Positions 49,889-59,042 of a DNA stretch of 64,000 nt are shown piece after piece. The stretch comes from RGIG4097 sp964550635 (GTDB lineage Bacteria; Bacillota; Clostridia; Christensenellales; CAG-917). A program made the position numbers and the translations under genes. Below the pieces are notes generated by a model. That model was not told where the DNA came from. It worked only from the letters and a program-made list of their open reading frames with translations, and made no database searches. The stretch spans positions 1 through 64,000 of the forward strand of contig CAZJZV010000008.1 of assembly GCA_964550635.1 (NCBI GenBank). Reading direction: 5' to 3'. Every line of letters starts with the position of its first letter. Positions within the stretch are counted from its first letter, which is position 1.

Positions 49889-50983
49889 ATGTCTAAATAC
49901 GTAGTTTCGACTTCTCCCCACATTACCTCTCCGACAAGCACGAGAAAAGTCATGCTCGACGTCATCATCGCGCTTTGTCCTACGCTCATCGCGTCCGTGT
50001 TGATTTACGGATTCTATCCGCTTTTCTTGACGGTTTTGAGTGTTGCGACGGCGGTATTTTGCGAGTGGCTCTTCAACGTGATCACCAAGAGAGAACAATC
50101 GGTCGGAGATTTGTCCGCAATCGTTACGGGCATGATTTTCGCACTCAACTTGCCCGCGGTCGTGCCTTTCTACGTGGCGATCGTCGGCGCGGCGTTTGCA
50201 ATTCTCGTCGTCAAGATGCTTTTCGGCGGAATAGGCAGAAACTTCGCAAACCCCGCCATTGCCGCACGTATCTTCGTAATGTTGTGTTGGACGGGTGTTA
50301 TGACGAAATTCGTCGCACCTATCGACCTGTCCGACGGAGCGAATTTGTTCACCTACTTTGGTCAAGCGGTCAATATCAATCTTCCCGACGCAATCACCAC
50401 CGCGACTCCGCTTTCGGTCGTTGAAGGCGTGACCAGAGGTTTGAACCCCGCGGAAGGACTCAGCGCACTCGATATGTTCCTTGGCAGAATCGGCGGAAGC
50501 GCAGGCGAAGTTTGTACGCTCGCGGTTTTGATCGGCGCGGTATACCTTATTATTAGACGCACGATAGACGTCCGTATCCCCGTCATCTATATCGCATCCG
50601 TCGTGGTGTTCACCGCAATCTTCTATGCGAATACCGGTTACGTTGGCGAATATATTTGGACGTTCTTGCTCGGCGGCGGTCTTATGTTCGGTGCGTTCTT
50701 CATGGCGACCGATTATGCGACTTCACCGAAATCAACTCTTGCGGTCGTACTGTTCGGCATAGGACTCGGATTTATCACCGTCATCATCAGACGGTTCGGC
50801 TCGTACCCCGAGGGCGTGTCGTTTGCAATACTCCTTATGAATATCGCGACTCCGCTCCTTGAAAAACTTCGTCCGAAGGCGTTCGGCACTCCCAGAACGA
50901 ATATCGCGAAGAAACCTAAAGAAATTATCGTAAAAATCGAAGAAAAGCGTCTTGCCAAAAGAGACGCAAAGGAGGCGGAATGA
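49889..50983 (+). CDS. rnfD: Rnf complex subunit D
   Basis: A 364-residue integral membrane subunit with about ten helices. The FMN-attachment region reads FFMATDYATSP, and the NFANPAIAARIF stretch is typical of RnfD/NqrB. It follows rnfC by one base. The C-terminus has a charged extension (KEIIVKIEEKRLAKRDAKEAE) not seen in all family members. Electron transfer across the membrane depends on its covalently bound flavin. Confidence 0.95.
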   Translation: MSKYVVSTSPHITSPTSTRKVMLDVIIALCPTLIASVLIYGFYPLFLTVLSVATAVFCEWLFNVITKREQSVGDLSAIVTGMIFALNLPAVVPFYVAIVGAAFAILVVKMLFGGIGRNFANPAIAARIFVMLCWTGVMTKFVAPIDLSDGANLFTYFGQAVNINLPDAITTATPLSVVEGVTRGLNPAEGLSALDMFLGRIGGSAGEVCTLAVLIGAVYLIIRRTIDVRIPVIYIASVVVFTAIFYANTGYVGEYIWTFLLGGGLMFGAFFMATDYATSPKSTLAVVLFGIGLGFITVIIRRFGSYPEGVSFAILLMNIATPLLEKLRPKAFGTPRTNIAKKPKEIIVKIEEKRLAKRDAKEAE

Positions 50984-51594
50984 TGACTGAACAAGTTGCA
51001 ACCACTCCAAAAAAACAAAGATTTCTCACGAAAGACCTTGTGAAATGCGTCGTAGTACTTGCCGCTATCGCACTCGTTGCGGGCATCCTTCTCGGCGTTA
51101 TGAACTGGGTTACCTACGTGGACCCCGACGAAACCATTATGAAAGAAGTCGCAACCTTCTTCGGAGTGGACGTCGGCGGAATCGCAAAATCGGAAGACAG
51201 AGTGCTTGACGAATACGTCAATTCCTGTTTCGTGGCGACGGCGGACGGAAACGAAATCGGCTATTGCTACTACACGACCGGGAAAGGCGCAAAGGACGGC
51301 ACCATTGAAATGCTCGTCTATATCGGAGTGGACGGCGTAATCAAAGACGTCGTAGTCTACGAGCAGGGTGAAACCGCGGGTTATTTCAACAAAGTCGAAA
51401 AAGCAAACAAAGCAAAATACGTCGGGCTCGACCTCGACGAAATCGACGGTTTGACTTTCTACAAAAAGTCCCCGTTGTCCGACCTCAAGGACGGAGAAGT
51501 CGTCGCACTTTCGGGCGCAACCTTCACGTCTACCGGTTATCACAACGCGGTCGACGCCGCGGTGCGTGCGTACAAAGCATATAAGGAGGCGTGA
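50983..51594 (+). CDS. rnfG: Rnf complex subunit G
   Basis: A subunit of about 203 residues with one N-terminal transmembrane helix (VVVLAAIALVAGILLGVMNW) and an extracytoplasmic FMN-binding domain. The covalent FMN motif is LSGATFTS (S/T-G-A-T) near the C-terminus. Its start codon is one of two adjacent ATGs (50980 or 50983) overlapping or abutting the rnfD stop, with GGAGGC upstream. Confidence 0.95.
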   Translation: MTEQVATTPKKQRFLTKDLVKCVVVLAAIALVAGILLGVMNWVTYVDPDETIMKEVATFFGVDVGGIAKSEDRVLDEYVNSCFVATADGNEIGYCYYTTGKGAKDGTIEMLVYIGVDGVIKDVVVYEQGETAGYFNKVEKANKAKYVGLDLDEIDGLTFYKKSPLSDLKDGEVVALSGATFTSTGYHNAVDAAVRAYKAYKEA

Positions 51595-51596
51595 TT

Positions 51597-52304
51597 ATGG
51601 CAAAAGATAAAGGCAAAATTTTGACCAACGGCATAATCACCTCAAACCCCGTGTTCAGACTCGTGCTCGGCACCTGTCCTACGCTTGCGGTTTCGACGTC
51701 CGCTTTCAACGGACTCGGCATGGGACTTGCGGCGACCGTGGTTTTGGTTTGCTCGAATATGCTCGTATCGTTGTTGCGTAGCATAATTCCCGACAAGGTG
51801 AGAATCCCTTGCTACGTTCTCATCATAGCGACTTTCGTGACTATCGTCGAAATGTTGCTCAAGAAGTTCGTTCCCGCACTGTATAGTGCGCTCGGCATAT
51901 ATCTGCCGCTCATAGTCGTCAACTGTATCATCCTTGCAAGAGCGGAAGCGTTCGCAAGCACGAACAAAGTCGGCGACAGCATTCTCGACGGTCTTGGTAT
52001 GGGACTCGGATTCACGCTCTCCCTTACCGCAATGGGCTTCATCAGAGAACTCATCGGCGCAGGTACGATATTCGCAGGCTCTCTCGGCTCGTTGACCTTT
52101 GGACTTACGCTTGCTCCCGACTACGCGCTTTCGGTGTTCGTTATGCCGGCGGGCGGATTCCTTGTGTTCGGACTTATGATGGCGCTCATCAACTATATCT
52201 CGGACAAGAATGCGGAGAAACGTAGAGCGAAACTCGAAGAGGCGGCGGCTCACATAGAAGACGCGAAAAACGACCTTGACGGCGCAGAGGAGGTGGCACA
52301 ATGA
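51597..52304 (+). CDS. rnfE: Rnf complex subunit E
   Basis: The product is about 235 residues, with six helices and the family stretches NPVFRLVLGTCPTLAVS and ALGIYLPLIVVNC. It is homologous to rnfA and forms the membrane core with it. AAGGAGG places the start at the ATG at 51597 rather than the in-frame GTG at 51591. The C-terminus has a charged helical extension (RRAKLEEAAAHIEDAKNDLD). Confidence 0.95.
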   Translation: MAKDKGKILTNGIITSNPVFRLVLGTCPTLAVSTSAFNGLGMGLAATVVLVCSNMLVSLLRSIIPDKVRIPCYVLIIATFVTIVEMLLKKFVPALYSALGIYLPLIVVNCIILARAEAFASTNKVGDSILDGLGMGLGFTLSLTAMGFIRELIGAGTIFAGSLGSLTFGLTLAPDYALSVFVMPAGGFLVFGLMMALINYISDKNAEKRRAKLEEAAAHIEDAKNDLDGAEEVAQ

Positions 52305-52888
52305 GTTATTTCTACCTTATTATCGGCGCAATATTCGTGAACAACTTCGTGCTTTGTCAATTCCTTGGATGCTGTCCTTTCTTGGGCGTTTCCAAAAAGA
52401 CCGACACTGCACTCGGTATGGGCATAGCGGTTATCTTCGTTATGGGTATCGCGTCCATATTCACTTGGCTCATACAAAAACTGCTCGTCGTTGCAGGGAT
52501 AGAGTATTTGCAAACAATAGCGTTCATTCTCGTCATCGCGGCTCTCGTCCAACTTGTCGAAATGGTGCTCAAAAAGTTTATGCCCGCCCTTTATAGCGCA
52601 CTCGGAGTTTATCTTCCCTTGATTACGACCAACTGCGCGGTGCTCGGCGTCGCAATTCTCAACATACAGTCCTACGGTGTTGCGGAAGGCATCAGTCTGT
52701 TGCAATCCTTCTTGAACGGTGTGTTCAGCGGTTGCGGATTCACTCTTTCCATACTCCTGCTTGCAGGCATCCGCGAAAGAATGGATATAACCCTTGTTCC
52801 CAAACCTTTCAGAGGTTTCCCCATCACCCTCATCACCGCCTCCATTATGGCAATGGCGTTCACTGCGTTCAGCGGTATGATTAGTTAG
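52301..52888 (+). CDS. rnfA: Rnf complex subunit A
   Basis: A 195-residue six-helix protein; NNFVLCQFLGCCPFLGVS and ALGVYLPLITTNCAVLG carry the conserved cysteines that bind an intramembrane iron-sulfur cluster between RnfA and RnfE. Overlaps rnfE by 4 bp (ATGA). Confidence 0.96.
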   Translation: MSYFYLIIGAIFVNNFVLCQFLGCCPFLGVSKKTDTALGMGIAVIFVMGIASIFTWLIQKLLVVAGIEYLQTIAFILVIAALVQLVEMVLKKFMPALYSALGVYLPLITTNCAVLGVAILNIQSYGVAEGISLLQSFLNGVFSGCGFTLSILLLAGIRERMDITLVPKPFRGFPITLITASIMAMAFTAFSGMIS

Positions 52889-52901
52889 GAGGTATGCGAT
52901 T

Positions 52902-53729
52902 ATGAATACGTTAATTTCTGCCGCAACCGTCGATCCTATGACGATACTGTATTCAGTGCTCGTCCTGTTCGTCACCGCTCTCGTGCTCGGTATCCTGCTC
53001 GCGGTATGCGGAAAAAAATTCACGGTGCAGGAAGATGAAAGAATAGGTGAAATCACCAAGAAACTTTCGGGTGCTAACTGCGGTGGTTGCGGTTATGCGG
53101 GTTGTGCGGACTTTGCAAAGGCACTCGTAGAAGGAAAAGCGGAAGTGGACGCTTGCTCGGCGACTCCCGCAGAAAACAAAAAACAAATCGGAGATATACT
53201 CGGCGTATCGGTCAGCGGTGAAGAAACCAAACTCGTTGTCTGTTGCAGAGGTGGTAACAACGCGACCGATAAGTACGAATATATGGGTTACGGCGATTGC
53301 AGAAGTATGGAACTTCTCGGAGGCGGGCGCAAACAGTGCAAATGGGGTTGTCTCGGTATGGGCTCCTGCACCGACTGTTGTCCCGAACACGCTATCGACG
53401 TGCGCGACGGCGGATTTGCCTACATAGACCACGAGAAATGTATCGCGTGCGGTAGGTGTATCGTCGCTTGCCCGAAGGCAATCATCAAACGTATACCCAA
53501 ACAAGCAAAAGTTTACGTCGCTTGCTCGAACTGTCTACGCGGTGCGAAAGACGTCAGAGCAATGTGCAAAACCGGTTGCGTAGGTTGCGGACTTTGCGCA
53601 AAAATCTGCCCCGAACACGCAATCGAAATGGTGAACAATCTTCCCGTCATCGACTACTCGAAGTGTATGAGTTGCGGAAAGTGTTCAGAAAAGTGTCCGT
53701 CGAAGTGCATAATCTATCTCGACGAATAA
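52902..53729 (+). CDS. rnfB: Rnf complex subunit B, ferredoxin-accepting polyferredoxin
   Basis: A 275-residue protein: one N-terminal helix (ILYSVLVLFVTALVLGILLAVCG), a four-Cys motif NCGGCGYAGCADFAKAL, and several ferredoxin-type clusters (CTDCCP, CIACGRCIVACP, CVGCGLCAKICP, CMSCGKCSEKCP). It receives electrons from ferredoxin, such as that reduced by PFOR at 12.4-15.9 kb. GGAGG precedes the ATG. Last rnf gene. Confidence 0.96.
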   Translation: MNTLISAATVDPMTILYSVLVLFVTALVLGILLAVCGKKFTVQEDERIGEITKKLSGANCGGCGYAGCADFAKALVEGKAEVDACSATPAENKKQIGDILGVSVSGEETKLVVCCRGGNNATDKYEYMGYGDCRSMELLGGGRKQCKWGCLGMGSCTDCCPEHAIDVRDGGFAYIDHEKCIACGRCIVACPKAIIKRIPKQAKVYVACSNCLRGAKDVRAMCKTGCVGCGLCAKICPEHAIEMVNNLPVIDYSKCMSCGKCSEKCPSKCIIYLDE

Positions 53730-53768
53730 TCATGATTAACAAGGGCAAACGCCCACAGGAGAAATAAT

Positions 53769-55289
53769 ATGGAAAAAATCGCTATAATTGACCTTGGCTC
53801 CAACTCTGCAAGGCTGGTTTTGGTCAACATACTCGAAGGGGGATATTTCGTGGTGTTCGACGAACTGAAAGAAACGGTTCGTTTGGGACAGGATATGGAT
53901 TGGGACGGTTTCATCAAACCCCAACGTATCGCACAAACCATAAAAACACTTACGATGTTCCGCCGTTTGTGCGACGCAAACCATGTTGACAAGATTTTCG
54001 CCTATGCGACCGCTGCCGTCAGACGCGCTAAAAATCAAAAGTCCTTCCTTGACGAAGTGGCTATGACTTGCGGTATCAAAATCAAAGTCCTGTCCGTCGA
54101 AGAACAAGCGATGCTCGTCTATCAAGGCGTCATCAACTCTATGGACATCCCCAAAGGACTCATCATGGAAATGGGCGGCGGTAGCACCAACCTTATCTAT
54201 TATAATCGTAGAAACCTTATCCACTACGATACGTTGCCTTTCGGTTCCGTCACTCTGACCGACCTGTTCAAAAACGACAGTTCGGAGCCCGAAGAGCGCG
54301 CAAGAAAAATCGAGGAGTTCATCGGCGAACAACTCGACAAAATCCCTTGGCTCTCTCAAGTCGAACCCGACACGAATTTCGTGGGCGTCGGCGGTGCGTT
54401 CAGAAACCTTGGCAGAATAAGCAGAATTATCCGCAAATATCCGTTCAGTATGACTCACAACTACGAAGTCCCCGTCGAAGAGTTTGACAATATCTATTCC
54501 ATCATCAGAAAACTCGACCTCGACAGCACGATGAAAATCAAGGGACTTTCGAGCGGTAGGGCGGATATATTCCCCAGTGCGCTTGCGGTTATGAAAGCGG
54601 TGCTTTCTCGCTTCACGTTCGAGAAGATAACCATAAGCGGTTGCGGACTCCGCGAAGGCGCAATGTTCCGTTACGCCGTCCCCGGTGTAAACGAACGCCC
54701 CATAAGCGACGTGCTTGGACATTCTCTCCGCACCCAAATGAAGTACTTCGACATCAACGAAGCGCACGCGGAACAAGTCTACGACTTGTCAATCCAACTC
54801 TTCAAGCAACTCAAAGTGTTGCACAAGATGCCCAGAACTTACGTGAGAGTGCTCAAAATCGCGGCGTTGCTCCACGATAGCGGTATGAGAATCAAATACT
54901 ACAACCACCAGTTGCACTCCGAGTATATCATTCTCAACGCAAACCTTTACGGCGTACCGCACAAGGATATTATTCTTGCGGCACTCGTTGCGTCGGGGCA
55001 TAGGAAGACGTCCGAAATCTCAAGGGAAGAAATTGCAAAATATAGCAGTTTGTTCACGCAGGAAGATATTGATGCAATCAGAAAACTCAGCGTCATTCTC
55101 TGCATAGCGGAGAGTTTCGACCGCAGTCAAAGCGGTGTCGTCAAGGGTATCGACTGCGACGTACTGGGCGATAGCGTAATCGTCAAGACCGCAACCGACG
55201 GCGGAGATTGCTCTCTCGAAATCAGAGACGCAATGTCATCCGCGGCAGAGTTCAAAGCGGCGTATGGAAAGAACCTCGAAATCCTATAA
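53769..55289 (+). CDS. ppx: Ppx/GppA family exopolyphosphatase with HD domain
   Basis: The product is 506 residues: ASKHA-type phosphatase domain with IDLGSNSARLVLV (6-18) and LIMEMGGGSTNLIYY (about 134-148), followed by an HD domain (LLHDSGMRIKYYNHQLHSEYII, then the family linker). It hydrolyses polyphosphate or pppGpp. Many clostridial genomes put it near maf and mreB, as here; its end overlaps maf by 26 bp. AGGAGA precedes the ATG. Confidence 0.9.
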   Translation: MEKIAIIDLGSNSARLVLVNILEGGYFVVFDELKETVRLGQDMDWDGFIKPQRIAQTIKTLTMFRRLCDANHVDKIFAYATAAVRRAKNQKSFLDEVAMTCGIKIKVLSVEEQAMLVYQGVINSMDIPKGLIMEMGGGSTNLIYYNRRNLIHYDTLPFGSVTLTDLFKNDSSEPEERARKIEEFIGEQLDKIPWLSQVEPDTNFVGVGGAFRNLGRISRIIRKYPFSMTHNYEVPVEEFDNIYSIIRKLDLDSTMKIKGLSSGRADIFPSALAVMKAVLSRFTFEKITISGCGLREGAMFRYAVPGVNERPISDVLGHSLRTQMKYFDINEAHAEQVYDLSIQLFKQLKVLHKMPRTYVRVLKIAALLHDSGMRIKYYNHQLHSEYIILNANLYGVPHKDIILAALVASGHRKTSEISREEIAKYSSLFTQEDIDAIRKLSVILCIAESFDRSQSGVVKGIDCDVLGDSVIVKTATDGGDCSLEIRDAMSSAAEFKAAYGKNLEIL

Positions 55290-55848
55290 GATAGTGCTTG
55301 CGTCGGGTTCGCCTCGTCGCAAGGAACTTCTTGAAAAGGCGGGGTACGACTTTGAAATTCTCGTGCCCGACGTGGACGAAAAAAGTGTAAGCGACAAGAG
55401 TCCGTCCCGTCTTGTCATCAAGGAATCAAGGCTCAAAAACCGCACTGCCGTTGAAACGTTCGGACTTGAAAACGACGTCGTCATTTCGGCAGATACGATA
55501 GTTTATCGCAAAAAAGAGTACGGTAAACCCCGCGATTTGCAAGATGCGGTGGATATTCTCACCACGCTTTGCGGAAAATGGCATAGCGTTTATACAGGGG
55601 TTACGGTGCGCGCATTCGGCAAGGAAAAGTCCTTCGCGGTGCGCTCTCTCGTCCGTCTGAAACACTTGTCTGAGCAAGAAATCAAAGACTACGTCTACAC
55701 GATGAAACCGCTCGACAAAGCGGGCGCGTACGCAATCCAAGAAAACACTATGGTCGAGAAATTCGTGGGCAGTTATGCAAATATCGTAGGACTTCCCATC
55801 GAAAGACTTCAAAAAGAATTACAAAGGTTGGGTGTATTAAATGGCTAA
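55264..55848 (+). CDS. maf: Maf nucleoside-triphosphate pyrophosphatase
   Basis: A 194-residue Maf/YhdE-type protein; SGSPRRKELLEKAGYDFEI (10-28) is the phosphate-binding signature and VISADTIVY and KAGAYAIQE follow. It removes non-canonical nucleotides (dTTP/UTP or m5 analogues) and is linked to septum control. Its start lies within ppx and its end overlaps mreB, so the three are coupled. Confidence 0.94.
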   Translation: MERTSKSYKIVLASGSPRRKELLEKAGYDFEILVPDVDEKSVSDKSPSRLVIKESRLKNRTAVETFGLENDVVISADTIVYRKKEYGKPRDLQDAVDILTTLCGKWHSVYTGVTVRAFGKEKSFAVRSLVRLKHLSEQEIKDYVYTMKPLDKAGAYAIQENTMVEKFVGSYANIVGLPIERLQKELQRLGVLNG

Positions 55849-56839
55849 CGTCGAATTGTCAATAGACCTTGGCAGTAAGTATATCACGGTCTGCCAGACG
55901 GGGATTGGGCTTGTCTTGAAAGAGCCTGCAATCGCTATCGTCACCAAGGTTAAGGATAAAATCGAAATCCGCGAGGCAGGTTTCCGCGCGGAAAGCATTT
56001 TGTCCACCGCTCTAGGCGGCGCAAAACTCGTGTCCCCCGTGCACGAAGGGTTTATCGTTGACGAAGAAATGTTCACCCTTATGCTCAAATACTTCCTTGA
56101 CAAAATCCTTCCGAAGTCCATATTCCCGCACAGGATTAAGGCAATCGTGTCCATAACCTGCGCAATGACCAACTCGGACAGACGACTTGTCGAGAAGTGT
56201 TTCGTGCGTGCGGGTATCAAGGAAGTTACGCTCGTCGAATCTCCGCTTTCTCTCATCGCGTATACGGGGAGTATCGGCGGACTTTTCGTGGATATGGGTG
56301 CGGGGAAAACTGAAATCGCATCCGTCACCAATCACGGTATCGCGTGCGGTGTCGCGGTGAATATCGCGGGAAATACGTTCAATAGCGCGATTATCGACTA
56401 TATCCAAAAGATTTACGGCATAAAACTCGGCGACTATACCGTCGAAAAAATGAAGAAAACCGCCTTGTCGTTCTACGTCAACGATGAGGGTAGATACGTC
56501 GCTAGCGGAAGCGGAAACGACGGAAGTCCCCGCTCGATAAGCGTGTCGGCGGAAGATATGCGCGAAGCGGTCATTCCCCTTGTGGACGACGTCATCGAAG
56601 TGATAATGTCCGTGCTCGGACAGACTCCCCCCGAACTCAGTGCGGAAGTGTTGAGAAAGGGCATATTCATCACAGGCGGATCAACTCATATTCCCGGACT
56701 CGTGGAATATATCGAACAAGCAATCGAACTTCCCGTCACCGTGCTCGGCGACGTCGAAAACGCGGTTGCGCTCGGCGGAGAAAAATTCTTCGCGGACAAA
56801 AATATGCTCAACAATTTGCTGGGCATAACTCTCGACTGA
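55841..56839 (+). CDS. mreB: MreB family actin-like cell-shape protein
   Basis: A 332-residue actin-fold protein: phosphate-1 SIDLGSKYITV, then VSPVHEGFIVDEE (MreB-typical), phosphate-2 FVDMGAGKTEIA and adenosine motif FITGGSTHIPG. Length and text fit MreB/Mbl. It would guide lateral wall synthesis. The usual partners mreC, mreD, mrdA and rodA do not follow it, which is unusual for this neighbourhood. Overlaps maf by 8 bp. Confidence 0.9.
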   Translation: MANVELSIDLGSKYITVCQTGIGLVLKEPAIAIVTKVKDKIEIREAGFRAESILSTALGGAKLVSPVHEGFIVDEEMFTLMLKYFLDKILPKSIFPHRIKAIVSITCAMTNSDRRLVEKCFVRAGIKEVTLVESPLSLIAYTGSIGGLFVDMGAGKTEIASVTNHGIACGVAVNIAGNTFNSAIIDYIQKIYGIKLGDYTVEKMKKTALSFYVNDEGRYVASGSGNDGSPRSISVSAEDMREAVIPLVDDVIEVIMSVLGQTPPELSAEVLRKGIFITGGSTHIPGLVEYIEQAIELPVTVLGDVENAVALGGEKFFADKNMLNNLLGITLD

Positions 56840-56840
56840 T

Positions 56841-57692
56841 ATGAAATCATTATCCGATTGCTACACCTTATATAACGGGGTTGAAATCCCTTGCGTAGGC
56901 TACGGCACCTACAAAACTCCCGACGGAGAAGTGTGCGCAGAAGGCGTGCGCGTTGCGCTTGAAAACGGCTACCGCCATATCGACACGGCGGAGTTTTACG
57001 CGAACGAAAAAGGGGTTGGCGAAGGGATAAGAAGAAGCGGTATATCTCGTGACGAAATCTTTGTCACGACAAAACTTTGGAACACTCATCAAGGCTACGA
57101 TTCCACGTTGTTTTCCTTTGACGAATCCGCAAAGAAACTCGGCGTTGACGTCGTGGATTTATACCTTGTTCATTGGCCTATCGCAAACGATTTTCGCGAT
57201 GTTTATCCCGCTCGTTTTCTCGACACTTGGCGTGCTTTTGAAGAACTCTACAAAAGCGGTCGTGTTTGCGCAATCGGGGTTTGTAACTGCCTAAAACACC
57301 ACTTAAACGTGCTTTTGGGTGAATGTGAAGTGAAACCGATGGTCAATCAAATCGAATATCATTACGGTTTCAGAGATGAAGAAACGGTTGAGTTTTCAAA
57401 GCAAAACGGATTGATCGTCGAAGCGTGGGCACCTCTATGCAAGGGTAGATTTTTCGGGCTTGATCCGCTCAAATCCGTCGCGGAAAAATACGGCAAAACC
57501 GAGGCGCAAATTCTCGTGCGTTATATCCTTGAACACGGCGCACTTCCTTTGCCTAAATCGGTTACCCCCGCAAGAATCATAGAGAATGCGGACGTGTTCG
57601 ATTTCTCTTTGTCCTCCGAAGACGTCGCTTTGCTCGACACGTTTGCGGGAGTGGGCAGACTCGGCTCGCACCCCGATCACGTCACTTTCTAA
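56841..57692 (+). CDS. Aldo/keto reductase
   Basis: A 283-residue TIM-barrel NADPH-dependent reductase with the tetrad visible: D in HIDTAEFYANE (with Y), K in VTTKLWN, H in LVHWP. C-terminal NADPH-binding stretch is LPKSVTPARI. The 2,5-diketogluconate/glyoxal reductase group fits best. It sits between mreB and minD, where mreC/mreD/minC normally are, one base after the mreB stop, so it looks inserted into the cluster. Confidence 0.93.
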   Translation: MKSLSDCYTLYNGVEIPCVGYGTYKTPDGEVCAEGVRVALENGYRHIDTAEFYANEKGVGEGIRRSGISRDEIFVTTKLWNTHQGYDSTLFSFDESAKKLGVDVVDLYLVHWPIANDFRDVYPARFLDTWRAFEELYKSGRVCAIGVCNCLKHHLNVLLGECEVKPMVNQIEYHYGFRDEETVEFSKQNGLIVEAWAPLCKGRFFGLDPLKSVAEKYGKTEAQILVRYILEHGALPLPKSVTPARIIENADVFDFSLSSEDVALLDTFAGVGRLGSHPDHVTF

Positions 57693-57734
57693 AAACATAT
57701 TCGGACAAAAGTCGCAATCGCAAAACATTTTAAG

Positions 57735-57760
57735 ACACTCTTCGGAGTGTTTTTTGTTTT
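57735..57760 (+). terminator. Terminator after the aldo/keto reductase gene
   Basis: An ACACTC/GAGTGT stem with a UUCG tetraloop, followed by T6GT4. It separates the mreB group from the min group. Confidence 0.85.
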
Positions 57761-57771
57761 ATCATTTACCT
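57760..57771 (+). promoter_or_regulatory. Candidate leaderless -10 for minD
   Basis: TATCAT (57760-57765) is followed by exactly six bases and the minD ATG. No Shine-Dalgarno and no clear -35 (that position falls within the preceding terminator). Confidence 0.4.
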
Positions 57772-58518
57772 ATGAGAAAAATTGTTGTTACGTCAGGTAA
57801 AGGCGGAGTCGGGAAAACCACCGTTACCGCTTCTCTCGGTAGGGCGATTGCGGACGAAGGGTTCAGAGTTGTGCTTGTGGACGGGGACGTCGGTTTGAAT
57901 AATCTCGACGTCGTGGTCGGAGTGGAAAGCAAAGTGGTTTTCGATATGGGGGACGTTTTGACAGGAAAATGCCGTTTGTCGCAAGCACTCGTGGACGATA
58001 GGGAAAGCGCGGTCAAAGTCTTGCCGTCCGCGGTAAATAATTCGGTGGTAACCGCACAAGCGTTTCGTGGACTCATCGACGGATTGGATGACTATGATTT
58101 CGTGCTTATTGACTGTCCTGCGGGGATAGAAGACGGATTTCATCGCGCGGTGTCCGCCGCGGACGAAGCGGTCGTCGTTACGACTCCGTCCGCCTCCGCA
58201 ATCAGAGATGCGGACAAGGTGATTTCCTTGCTCGGAAGTTACAAGTTGCGGGATATATCCCTTGTTGTAAACCGCGTGCGTTACGATATGGTCGCGCGGG
58301 GTGAAATGCTCGGCGCACTGGATATCGGCAGACTTCTACGTCTACCCGTCGTGGGGATAATCCCCGAAGACGACTGCATAACACTATATCAACAACTGGG
58401 CAGAGTTCCCGATTTCTCGATGTCCGAAAAGTCTATGCGCGCGCTCGCGGACAATATCATCAACTTCACGAAAGAAGCCAAGGAGCCTATGAAAAAAAGG
58501 AGGTGGCTTTTCATATGA
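57772..58518 (+). CDS. minD: Septum site-determining ATPase MinD
   Basis: A 248-residue protein with the deviant Walker A SGKGGVGKTT (8-17), DGDVGLNNLD and DCPAGIEDGF. It ends with a short basic-hydrophobic tail (KKRRWLFI) for membrane targeting, shorter than usual. Together with MinE it positions the division or asymmetric septum. No minC is adjacent. The start at 57772 matches the family; the frame extends upstream only through non-coding sequence. Confidence 0.95.
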   Translation: MRKIVVTSGKGGVGKTTVTASLGRAIADEGFRVVLVDGDVGLNNLDVVVGVESKVVFDMGDVLTGKCRLSQALVDDRESAVKVLPSAVNNSVVTAQAFRGLIDGLDDYDFVLIDCPAGIEDGFHRAVSAADEAVVVTTPSASAIRDADKVISLLGSYKLRDISLVVNRVRYDMVARGEMLGALDIGRLLRLPVVGIIPEDDCITLYQQLGRVPDFSMSEKSMRALADNIINFTKEAKEPMKKRRWLFI

Positions 58519-58772
58519 AACCCGTGAAACTGATGACCGAAAGAATGAAAAACATGCTCGTCCGCGACAAAATGGGTGTGGGAGAAGGTTTTTCATCCGC
58601 ACTCAAAGGTGACGTTGAAAGATTGCTACTCGACTATTTCGCCCTGACCGACGTCGATTTGAGAGTCGACCTTGACGACGACGGATATTATAAAATCCGC
58701 ATTGTCGGCACCGCTACCGCCGTCAAAAGTTTTTCGTCAACCGCGGATATGCAAACAAAAAGGAATATATAA
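58515..58772 (+). CDS. minE: MinE, topological specificity factor
   Basis: An 85-residue protein. The N-terminal ERMKNMLVRDK corresponds to the MinD-interacting helix, and the C-terminal part (about 30-72, DVERLLLDYFALTDVDLRVD) to the dimerising beta domain. Sequence similarity is modest but position, length and a 4-bp overlap with minD support it. AAGGAGG precedes the ATG at 58515; a GTG at 58503 is in frame but overlaps that site. Confidence 0.85.
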   Translation: MKPVKLMTERMKNMLVRDKMGVGEGFSSALKGDVERLLLDYFALTDVDLRVDLDDDGYYKIRIVGTATAVKSFSSTADMQTKRNI

Positions 58773-58808
58773 CGACCGCCTTGCATAAAGTCTTGCAGAG
58801 GTGAAAAT

Positions 58809-59042
58809 ATGGAATTTGACCAAAACAAGAAAATCGACGTGCAAGTGAGTCAAAGCGATTTCGTAGAAAATCAAGTTGAAAGAAAAAAGAAGTTTTCATT
58901 GAAAGATAAGGGTATCGACCTTCTCGACGTAGCGATAGTGCCCGTTGCGGTCGGCGTATTCGTATCTCTCGGATTTTTATTTGCGGGAGTATTCGGCGCG
59001 ATTTCGCCTATCGTCGGCTCAACTCTCGGCGCGCTTGGATGA
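58809..59042 (+). CDS. Small membrane protein in the position of SpoIVFA
   Basis: A 77-residue protein with a charged N-terminus and one C-terminal transmembrane stretch (about 42-77, VAIVPVAVGVFVSLGFLFAG). It overlaps spoIVFB by 4 bp. In Bacillota the gene before spoIVFB is usually spoIVFA, a much larger LysM/M23-like regulator; this protein has neither domain. It could replace SpoIVFA as an inhibitor or assembly factor. AGAGGTG precedes the ATG. Confidence 0.75.
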   Translation: MEFDQNKKIDVQVSQSDFVENQVERKKKFSLKDKGIDLLDVAIVPVAVGVFVSLGFLFAGVFGAISPIVGSTLGALG

